A program made the position numbers and the translations under genes. Below the pieces are notes generated by a model. It was not told the DNA's origin and searched no databases. It saw only the letters and a program-made list of their open reading frames with translations. Shown one piece after another: positions 34,388-41,227 of a stretch of DNA of 64,000 nt. The stretch's first letter is position 1; each line of letters begins with the position of its first letter. The stretch is from an uncultured Flavobacterium sp. (lineage in GTDB: Bacteria; Bacteroidota; Bacteroidia; Flavobacteriales; Flavobacteriaceae): contig NZ_OX638201.1 in NCBI RefSeq assembly GCF_951805225.1, positions 496,001-560,000 of the forward strand, given 5' to 3'.

Positions 34388-34390
34388 AAA

Positions 34391-34495
34391 GAGGTTCAAA
34401 GGTGCAGAGGAACAAAGGGACAAAGATTTCTCTGTAGAGGCGCACAGCAGTGCGTCTAACCTAACGATTTAAAAAACTTTGCGTCTTTGCGCGAC
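34391..34495. repeat. Repeat stretch including a 27-bp sequence also present at 36571
   Basis: GGTTCAAAGGTGCAGAGG-type words are followed by a 27-bp sequence (34431-34457, core GAGGCGCACAGCAGTGCG) that is identical to 36571-36597. It contains a short hairpin (CGCAC-AGCA-GTGCG). AAAACTTTGCGTCTTTGCGC follows. Confidence 0.75.
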
Positions 34496-34547
34496 TATTT
34501 CACTTCAATATAAAAAGCTTTGGGGTAAAATGGTTTAGTAAAAAAAT

Positions 34548-34614
34548 AACCATATAAGTAATTCAAGAAATCATAAGCCTCAGACTTAAATTAACTTAAA
34601 TAACTTATATGGTT
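34548..34614 (-). terminator. Inverted repeat downstream of the pectate lyase gene
   Basis: AACCATATAAGT (34548-34559) and its exact complement (34603-34614) flank a 43-nt loop, with A-runs that become T-runs on the minus strand. It is 29 bp beyond the stop. The loop is long for a terminator. Confidence 0.4.
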
Positions 34615-34643
34615 TAAATAAAAAAAAACTAACTCAATTTTTA

Positions 34644-35756
34644 TTAAAAAGATCCACAGGTATTTCCTGTAAATGTAGCACCGGCGCCTCCAGTAACATC
34701 AGCTTTAACAGCCGAAGCAGCAAGTGTTATAATAGAATAAGGCGGAGTAAAAGCAGTATTACTTCCAAGAGTATTTCCGGTAGTATTTACAAATGAGTTT
34801 CCAACTGCGGTAACGGCAGTATAACCAGTCATTAAATCTATTGGAGTCTTAACACCTTCAAATACATTGTTTTCTACGCGAAGACTAGCTTCAAAACCTG
34901 CAGCAATACATTTATTGCTCACAGTACTATTAAAGTAATTGTTGATCAAATGTACTTTTCCAAAACGAACTCTAGGCATTCTTTCTTTACAACCTTGCGC
35001 CCACCAACAACGAGCAAAAGTAATTCTCAATTTTCCACGATCGGCAGTTGCACCATCGCTTGAACCAATTAAATTTGAATATCTGTGATCGTCAGAACCT
35101 CCTGGACCTCCAGCTTTAGGCGCTTTCAAATAACCGAATTTGCAATAAGAAACCGTCACATAATCTGATTTGTTTTTGATGTCAAAGTTTCCGTCAACAC
35201 CATCTCTGAATTCGCAGTGATCAACCCAAACGTTTTGGCAATCGTCAAGAATTGCATTGTCCCAACCGTCAGTATCGTACGCGCCAGGACCTTCAAAAAT
35301 TAAATTTCTGATGATTAAATTCGTACATCTTTTGATGTTGATAATACCAGAACCATCTTTAGTCTGATTCGTAGAAACAAGTTTTGCTCCGCTTGCGCCA
35401 TAAATGGTTTTTCCACTTTGGTCTTGCAATGATAATCTTGTTGTAACGGTAATTGTACCGGTTACTTTAATCACTTTTACCGCACTATTTTCTATAGCCG
35501 ATTTAAGTAGTGCGTAAGTGTTCACGACAGTTTCTGGTGAAGTTCCACCACCAGTTGTACTTCCATTTTGAGAAGCCCAACCCGGAACCTGAGCGCAGTT
35601 TCCAACTTTTGCAGTTAAACCGCTTTGAGCAGTTGTAGAAGTTTCGATAACAGCATTTTTACCGTTTTCAATAGTTGCAGTTTCGTCGGTATTACAAGCT
35701 GTAAAACCGAAAATTAGTGTTAGTAAAAACACTGAAATTGTAGATTTGGATTTCAT
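34644..35756 (-). CDS. Pectate lyase, polysaccharide lyase family 1-like, lipoprotein
   Basis: A 370-residue lipoprotein (MKSKSTISVFLLTLIFGFTAC, Cys21 as lipidation site) with a parallel beta-helix pectate lyase domain from about residue 50. The family motifs are visible: WVDHCEFRDGVDGNFDIKN, DDHRYSNLIGSSD and the catalytic-arginine region ERMPRVRFGKVHLINNYF. It cleaves polygalacturonate by beta-elimination in calcium-dependent relatives. No SusC/SusD or other pectin genes lie nearby, so it is an isolated lyase, probably anchored at the cell surface. Confidence 0.92.
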   Translation of the reverse strand: MKSKSTISVFLLTLIFGFTACNTDETATIENGKNAVIETSTTAQSGLTAKVGNCAQVPGWASQNGSTTGGGTSPETVVNTYALLKSAIENSAVKVIKVTGTITVTTRLSLQDQSGKTIYGASGAKLVSTNQTKDGSGIINIKRCTNLIIRNLIFEGPGAYDTDGWDNAILDDCQNVWVDHCEFRDGVDGNFDIKNKSDYVTVSYCKFGYLKAPKAGGPGGSDDHRYSNLIGSSDGATADRGKLRITFARCWWAQGCKERMPRVRFGKVHLINNYFNSTVSNKCIAAGFEASLRVENNVFEGVKTPIDLMTGYTAVTAVGNSFVNTTGNTLGSNTAFTPPYSIITLAASAVKADVTGGAGATFTGNTCGSF

Positions 35757-35894
35757 AATATTAAGTTTGGTTACAAAAAGTTAAGAGTGCAAATCTGCTT
35801 ATAATTAGATTGAAAAAAGTTGAACAAGTTCAATGTTTTGAAAATATTTTACTGTTAAATGTATATTTAACACCAATTACATTACAAAAAACTA

Positions 35895-35902
35895 TATTTT
35901 TG
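35895..35902 (+). promoter_or_regulatory. Predicted -7 box of the Crp-type regulator gene
   Basis: TATTTTTG matches TAnnTTTG, 69 bp upstream of the ATG at 35972. No clear -33 TTTG is seen. Confidence 0.4.
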
Positions 35903-35971
35903 CGCAATCGATTACATTATTTTTGATTCATTCACCTACTTACGCCCCTGAGTAAGAATAAAATAAAAAAC

Positions 35972-36541
35972 ATGTACAAAGCCCTAAGATTAAACATTGA
36001 ACGTAAAATACCACTAACAGACGAAGAATGGAAATTAGTACTTGAGAAAACGGAGTTTATAAAACTCAAAAAGAACGAGTTTCTTCAGATTCAGAATTCT
36101 AATAGTTCCTATGAAGGATTTATTCTGAAAGGAGCTTTTAAAACCTACATTTTGAATGATAATGGTAACGAAAGTGTTATTTTTTTCTCTTTCGAAAATG
36201 AATGGATGTGCGATCTCGAAAGTTTCTATCATCAAAAGCCTACAACCTACAACATCAAGGCAATTGAAGAAAGCGAAATTTTAGTGATTAGCAAAGCCAA
36301 TAAAGCGCTCTTGTTTGAGCAAGTACCCAAGCTGATTCAGTTTCACATTCTTATGGTCGAAAAAGCCAATATTGCCATTCAGCAAAGACTTTTAGACGTA
36401 TTAAACAAAACTTCGAAGCAAAGATATCTGGAGTTTATAGAGAGATATTCTCAAAAAGCAGATAAAATCAATAACAGAAATTTGTCGTCTTACCTTGGCG
36501 TTTCGCACGAGTTTTTGTCAAAGATTAAGAGAAGGTGCTGA
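35972..36541 (+). CDS. Crp/Fnr family transcriptional regulator
   Basis: A 189-residue protein with a cyclic-nucleotide-binding-like beta barrel (about 20-110: YEGFILKGAFKTYI, ESVIFFSFENEWMCDL) and a C-terminal helix-turn-helix (LSSYLGVSHEFLSKIKRR). No cysteine cluster for an iron-sulfur centre is seen, so it is not a classical FNR. Bacteroidota carry many such proteins without a known effector. It is a single gene, divergent from the pectate lyase and a candidate regulator of it. Confidence 0.88.
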   Translation: MYKALRLNIERKIPLTDEEWKLVLEKTEFIKLKKNEFLQIQNSNSSYEGFILKGAFKTYILNDNGNESVIFFSFENEWMCDLESFYHQKPTTYNIKAIEESEILVISKANKALLFEQVPKLIQFHILMVEKANIAIQQRLLDVLNKTSKQRYLEFIERYSQKADKINNRNLSSYLGVSHEFLSKIKRRC

Positions 36542-36772
36542 GGTTCTGAGTAGCTAAGGTTCTAAGGTTTTCTGTAGAGGCGCACAGCAGTGCGTCTTGG
36601 TTATTATTAAAAAATCTCGCAAAGTCGCGAAGTCGCGAAGTCGCGAAGATGCAAAGAAATATAAGAAATAAACTTTGCGACTCTGCGACTTTGCGAGATT
36701 AAAAAAAACTTGTGAACTTTGCGTAAACCCTTGCGAACTTTGCGGTTAAACCTGAAACCTGAAACAAAAAAC
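36542..36772. repeat. Compound repeat stretch
   Basis: Contents in order: GGTTCTGAGTAGCTAAGG-type words; the 27-bp sequence shared with 34431 (36571-36597); an inverted repeat AATCTCGCAAAGTCGC (36613-36628) paired with 36685-36700 and extended by tandem GAAGTCGC units (36621-36647); then CTTTGCG half elements and CCTGAAACCTGAAAC. No gene present. Confidence 0.8.
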
Positions 36773-36786
36773 TTCAAAGAATCGGA

Positions 36787-37335
36787 TTAAAAATCCAATA
36801 TTCCAGTGAGGCATTCATTAGAAAAATGAAGCATTACATTTTCCTTTTCTGGATTTTCAATGACTAATAAATCATAAGGTTCCAGATCATATGACTGCTC
36901 ATTAATTTTAATAACGGTTGTATCCAAAGAAAATAGAATTATTATTTCAGTATTAAAATCCTGATTACTATTTGTTATTTTCAGTTTGTGATGGCGTATT
37001 TTTTCAGAAATGATCCAATTAAAATCAATACCTTTTGTAGAAGAAGTCACTTCATCATCCGAATTAAATTCCATGATTTCGTATTTCTCATATATCTTTT
37101 CTTCATTGTTTATCTCAACATGTAAAGAATCATCAAGCATAACCAAATATCGGTAATAACCTTTAAATTTCGTAAACTTAGAAGGGACTTCCTCAATTGT
37201 AGCACTGCTTATTCTGAATACAAAATCTCTATCGGCATAGTTTGCTGTTCTCGGATATATCATATATTCATATGTCAATCCGCCACTCCAAATAGAGGCT
37301 TTACAATCTTTTTTAGGAAAAAGGCTTATGTTCAT
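36787..37335 (-). CDS. HutD/Ves family protein
   Basis: A 182-residue cupin-like protein. WSGGLTYEYMIYP, FVFRISSATIEEVPSKFTKFKGYYRYLVMLDD and a second beta barrel half (about 110-180) match the HutD/Ves pattern. HutD often accompanies histidine utilisation genes and is thought to fine-tune them. Here the histidine ammonia-lyase gene is 20 kb away, so a link to histidine breakdown is only possible. Confidence 0.8.
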   Translation of the reverse strand: MNISLFPKKDCKASIWSGGLTYEYMIYPRTANYADRDFVFRISSATIEEVPSKFTKFKGYYRYLVMLDDSLHVEINNEEKIYEKYEIMEFNSDDEVTSSTKGIDFNWIISEKIRHHKLKITNSNQDFNTEIIILFSLDTTVIKINEQSYDLEPYDLLVIENPEKENVMLHFSNECLTGILDF

Positions 37336-37428
37336 TTATTGAATATTTTAATATGACTTCAAGTTCCTTGATACATCTTTTTACCCTGCTTTTAAATGAA
37401 CTTATATCACTTATATGGTAAAAAAAAC

Positions 37429-37935
37429 TTAAATTTTCTTTTCAAAATAAATAAACTCCAAAGGTTTTTCAGAAATCGTAACATGAATTTCACTTTCAGG
37501 AAAAGCTTCTCTTTTGCCAGTATCAACATACCCGTGACGTTTGTACCAAGCAATAAGCTCTTCACGAACCGAAATTACCGTCATAATAATACTAGATAAT
37601 CCTAAAGATTTAGCATGATTTTCGGCTTCAGCCAACATCTTTTTACCAATTCCGCTATTTTGTAATTCAGGAGAAACAGTTAACATTCCCAAATACAATT
37701 GATTTTCTTTTTCGACCAATAAAACCGATCCAATAATTTGATTGTTTTCGGTGTATTTTAGAATAGTATTTTTAGGATCAAGAATTGTTTCTGTCAATTC
37801 TTCTTCGTTTGTTCTTTTTCCTTCTAATAAATTGGCTTCAGTCGTCCAGCCTTTTTTAGAAGTTTCGCCTCTGTAAGCTGAATTAATTAATAGATTTAAT
37901 GACGGAATATCTTGTAATGTTGCTTTTATAATCAT
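37429..37935 (-). CDS. GNAT family N-acetyltransferase
   Basis: A 168-residue acetyltransferase starting MIIKATLQDIPSLN at 37935; the upstream start at 37944 would add only MYT. The acetyl-CoA-binding motif A is LGMLTVSPELQNSGIGKKML, and GLSSIIMTVISVREELIAWYKRHGY is the usual end of the fold. The substrate is unknown. It is a single gene between HutD and the protease-like gene. Confidence 0.88.
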   Translation of the reverse strand: MIIKATLQDIPSLNLLINSAYRGETSKKGWTTEANLLEGKRTNEEELTETILDPKNTILKYTENNQIIGSVLLVEKENQLYLGMLTVSPELQNSGIGKKMLAEAENHAKSLGLSSIIMTVISVREELIAWYKRHGYVDTGKREAFPESEIHVTISEKPLEFIYFEKKI

Positions 37936-38060
37936 GGTATACAATGCTGTATTTTTATTTTTTAATTTGAATAGTTTTTTGCATTAACTGGAGAAACAAA
38001 ATTATACTATTTAGGGAACGGCTTTATCCAAAATCTGTTAATTATTTTTTTGCTTTTCGA

Positions 38061-38879
38061 TTAATTAATCCAAACCTCTTTATTTATTAAATCAATAGTA
38101 AAAGTATATTCACTTATGGATTCGACGTTTAAAACGCCATCATAAATTATTTTCCTTGAGAATGGTTTTATTTTCAGTTTGTTTTTGCCAATATTAAATT
38201 CTGTTTCAATAGTATTTGCCTCATTTATATCAGTTTGTAATCCCCAAGTGATACTACTTTCATTCGAAAGCAAGAAAGGTCCGCTGTTTCCGGAATCAAA
38301 TAAAAACCAATAAATCGAATTATTTTTTGGTATTCCGATAAAGATATTTAATTCTGATCCATCAAGACCATTTGCAAAACGACTTTTGATAAGATGTTTT
38401 CCTTTCATTTGTTTTTTTGCCGAAATTGTATTCTCAATTATAAAAATGTTCTTAGAAAGATCAAGAGTCAGAATTTTATTTTCGAATGATTTTAGAGAAA
38501 TAACACCATCAATTTTTGGCCAGTCTTTGGGTAAAATACTCATGATATCCCAAACACTAACAGTTGAATGAAATAAAGTTGCAGAACCTATTTTAAGCGA
38601 AATACTATCGCATTTTTGAGCTTTGATGATTTCGCCATCCATTCTAAAACCTGTAACGCTTCCGTATATTTTTTTGTTTGTGATTTGAGCGATTTCGGGA
38701 GAAATAATAGTTTGTGCACCTCCTGTATCGAATAGAAAATTATATTTTTTTCCTTTTATAAAAACGTCAATAGTTTTCATGTTTTCGATGTAAGGTTTTA
38801 GCCGAATTGTGTCTTGTGCAGAAACGTCTATTTTATTACCAAAAAGCAGTACGATAAGAATTATTTTGATTGATTTCAT
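38061..38879 (-). CDS. Secreted retropepsin/pepsin-like aspartic protease-fold protein
   Basis: A 272-residue protein starting MKSIKIILIVLLFGNKIDVSAQ at 38879, a good signal peptide; the longer reading from 38933 puts 18 charged residues in front of it. Two aspartic-protease loops are present, NFLFDTGGAQT near residue 49 and WFLFDSGNSGPF in the second half, so it is a single-chain two-lobed protein. Similar proteins in Bacteroidota are annotated as aspartyl protease family proteins without known substrates. Activity is plausible since both Asp-Thr/Ser-Gly triads are intact. Confidence 0.8.
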   Translation of the reverse strand: MKSIKIILIVLLFGNKIDVSAQDTIRLKPYIENMKTIDVFIKGKKYNFLFDTGGAQTIISPEIAQITNKKIYGSVTGFRMDGEIIKAQKCDSISLKIGSATLFHSTVSVWDIMSILPKDWPKIDGVISLKSFENKILTLDLSKNIFIIENTISAKKQMKGKHLIKSRFANGLDGSELNIFIGIPKNNSIYWFLFDSGNSGPFLLSNESSITWGLQTDINEANTIETEFNIGKNKLKIKPFSRKIIYDGVLNVESISEYTFTIDLINKEVWIN

Positions 38880-38998
38880 GATTGAATTTTTGCTTACTCT
38901 AAACTTGGTTTTCAGCTTTTCCCATTTTTGCATTATTGCGTATGTTTTTTAATTTCATGCAAATGTGGAATACTTATTTTCTAAAAACGACCGACAAA

Positions 38999-39042
38999 AA
39001 AAAGTCGAACCATTTATTTTAAATTAAATGGTTCGACTTTTT
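38999..39042. terminator. Strong hairpin terminator after the AraC-type gene
   Basis: A perfect 18-bp stem (38999-39016 and 39025-39042) with an 8-nt loop and A/T runs on both sides, 29 bp past the stop of the minus-strand gene at 39071. Confidence 0.85.
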
Positions 39043-39070
39043 CTGAGAAATAATCACTCTTAATATAATT

Positions 39071-40201
39071 CTATAATAATGAAGATTTTCTGTATTCTGT
39101 TGGAGTTAGCGAAGTATGCTTTTTAAAAGCAGTATTAAAAGAAGATTTAGAATTGAAACCAACTTTATCTAAGGTTTGCAAAATGGTGAAGTCTTTTTTG
39201 GGATGGTTTTTTAGAATTTCCATTGCTTCTTCGATTCGGTATTGATTGATAAAATCAAAAAAGTGCTGGTTGAGATGCACGTTAATTAAAACCGATAATT
39301 CACTAACCGGAACATTAATTTGATTTGCCAATTCCTGAATCGTAAGCGAAGGATTAAGATAAGGTTTTGCTGTATTCATATGTTCTTTTAACGATTCGAT
39401 TTGAGACATTATCTGTCGGTTTTCAAGATCGGTTAAAGCCACCGTTTTCGACTTATTCTTGCTTTTAGAATCTATACTTTTAAAAAGGTCAGGATTATTT
39501 AATGCTTTCAAAATAAACCAGCAAGTTATAGCCAATGCAATAATACCTGCAAACTCGTTGATGACGACTAAAAACTCATGATAATTAGTATATCTCAATA
39601 AATTTTTGAGTGTGTCAAAGTAATGCGCAATCACAAAAATCGTGGTCATTTGAAACAACCATTTATAAACAGAAGTATTAGAATTAGTATAATTTTCTAA
39701 GTAGATACTTTTGTATTTCTTTAGAATTATAAAAACGGCAATTATATATCCTAAATACTGTAATTCGATTATGGATTGAAAAAGCATCATTTCTCCGGTT
39801 TCAAAATGATGCTTAAAAAAGTACTTTTTAGCAGTATCATTTCCCAGATAAATACGAGGTATTAAAACCAAATTAAAAAGGATAAATAGAACAAAATGCA
39901 ATAAATGTTTCCGTTTTAAACGAAAATCATTGTAGCAAATCGCTTGCACATAAAGATAGAATAACGGAATACTTAATAAGCAAAGCGTCCATCTGAAAAT
40001 TTCTAAATTCGGATAGTAAGAAGTAATTTTATCGGCAAGAAAAAATCCGCTAATATCAATTCCGTTGATTATTAAATAAGTTGCAAAAAGTCTATTGGGA
40101 ATCTTGTTTTTTGTCTTTACAGTTAATAGAAAAAAGATCAGAAGCAGTAAGACAAAAACTGTAATTACGGCAATAATCTTAAGATAACTGAAAGAATTCA
40201 T
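39071..40201 (-). CDS. AraC family regulator with N-terminal membrane domain
   Basis: A 376-residue protein with about seven N-terminal helices (residues about 8-235) and a C-terminal AraC-type DNA-binding domain (about 275-376). The latter includes LTIQELANQINVPVSELSVLIN and TLDKVGFNSKSSFNTAFKKHTSLTPTEYR. This architecture, a membrane sensor fused to an AraC domain, is common in Bacteroidota. The signal and target genes are unknown. It may control the downstream-reading neighbours, but no operator was recognised. Confidence 0.9.
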   Translation of the reverse strand: MNSFSYLKIIAVITVFVLLLLIFFLLTVKTKNKIPNRLFATYLIINGIDISGFFLADKITSYYPNLEIFRWTLCLLSIPLFYLYVQAICYNDFRLKRKHLLHFVLFILFNLVLIPRIYLGNDTAKKYFFKHHFETGEMMLFQSIIELQYLGYIIAVFIILKKYKSIYLENYTNSNTSVYKWLFQMTTIFVIAHYFDTLKNLLRYTNYHEFLVVINEFAGIIALAITCWFILKALNNPDLFKSIDSKSKNKSKTVALTDLENRQIMSQIESLKEHMNTAKPYLNPSLTIQELANQINVPVSELSVLINVHLNQHFFDFINQYRIEEAMEILKNHPKKDFTILQTLDKVGFNSKSSFNTAFKKHTSLTPTEYRKSSLL

Positions 40202-40238
40202 CGAGTACTTTTTTTACGTTTTTTATCTTTTTTTCTAA

Positions 40239-40826
40239 TTAATATTTTGGAGTAATGTTTTTTATTTTTTCAAATAATAGATCTTCTTTTTTAATTACTT
40301 TTTCATAAGGAGATTTATCTGGCAGATGTTGTTTTTGATATTCCTCAATAAGCGGAATAGTTAAAATAATTTTCAAAGCACTATGATAATTATTTATCTC
40401 GTTTCGTTTTTCATTGATAGTATTCATTAAATTTTTCAGATCAGCTTTTTGAGAGACATATTTATCGTTACTTTTCGTAATTAAATTTAAAATCTTCTGT
40501 TTCATTACGCTATCCGTTATACTATTTATTTGGTTTTTTGCGTCTCTGTAGTAATCATTAGATTTTTGATTATAATTATAAAAAACGTTTACTGTATCTC
40601 TTGTATTTAATTGACTTAACTCGTTTTCTAAAGATGTCAATTCTGGAGATTTCTCTACAAGTTCCTGATACAAGTCTTCGACCAAATCATTGCCTTTTCT
40701 AAATCTTCCGATATCAATACTTTTTTCTTCGAATGCTTTTGGTTCTTCAGAATTTCGGACATTAGTTTCATTATCCCGACAAGATGTCAAAATGATTAGT
40801 GATAAGAAAATGATTTTTTTTAGCAT
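40239..40826 (-). CDS. Hypothetical lipoprotein, coiled-coil rich
   Basis: A 195-residue lipoprotein: MLKKIIFLSLIILTSCRDNE with Cys16 as the lipidation site. The rest is strongly charged and helical (ELVEKSPELTSLENELSQLN and KNLMNTINEKRNEINNYHS), suggesting coiled coils. No family recognised. It is separated from the upstream gene by about 100 bp with a GGCTTTAGCC-type word. Confidence 0.65.
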   Translation of the reverse strand: MLKKIIFLSLIILTSCRDNETNVRNSEEPKAFEEKSIDIGRFRKGNDLVEDLYQELVEKSPELTSLENELSQLNTRDTVNVFYNYNQKSNDYYRDAKNQINSITDSVMKQKILNLITKSNDKYVSQKADLKNLMNTINEKRNEINNYHSALKIILTIPLIEEYQKQHLPDKSPYEKVIKKEDLLFEKIKNITPKY

Positions 40827-40925
40827 AGCTTTATAGTTATAATTTTAAAGTTTGAATTGTCTCCTGCTTTAGCTGGAAGAGCTAAATATATTATTTGCGG
40901 AATGGCTTTAGCCAAAATCGTTTAA

Positions 40926-41213
40926 TTATTTTCTTGCTTTTCGATTTAGTAAATAACAATAAGTAAAATGAGTTAACAAAACTACTGTTATTCCAATATT
41001 CCAATAAATTTCAAAGTAACCAAATGCATTATAAAAGCAATATAAAGAATCTTTAGGTTCATCATCAACTCCAAAATAAATAGGAAAGACAATTAAAAAA
41101 AGTGATAGAAATATTGATAGAATTATGAGACGACCATATTTGATTTTAAAATGATCAACCAATCCATAACATAGCATTTGAATGATTAATATTACCAGAA
41201 AAAACTTCTCCAT
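40926..41213 (-). CDS. Small hypothetical membrane protein
   Basis: A 95-residue protein with three hydrophobic segments (about 3-20, 29-48, 72-89) and a basic C-terminus (LLNRKARK). It starts 14 bp after the flavin oxidase gene stop, so it is probably the last gene of that operon. No family recognised. It could be a membrane partner of the oxidase, inferred from position only. Confidence 0.6.
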   Translation of the reverse strand: MEKFFLVILIIQMLCYGLVDHFKIKYGRLIILSIFLSLFLIVFPIYFGVDDEPKDSLYCFYNAFGYFEIYWNIGITVVLLTHFTYCYLLNRKARK

Positions 41214-41227
41214 AGTTTTAAATTATT

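Noticed and set aside
36621..36647. Short tandem GAAGTCGC units as a CRISPR or iteron array
   Set aside because: The units are 8 bp without spacers and form one side of an inverted repeat; simple repeat expansion is the better explanation.
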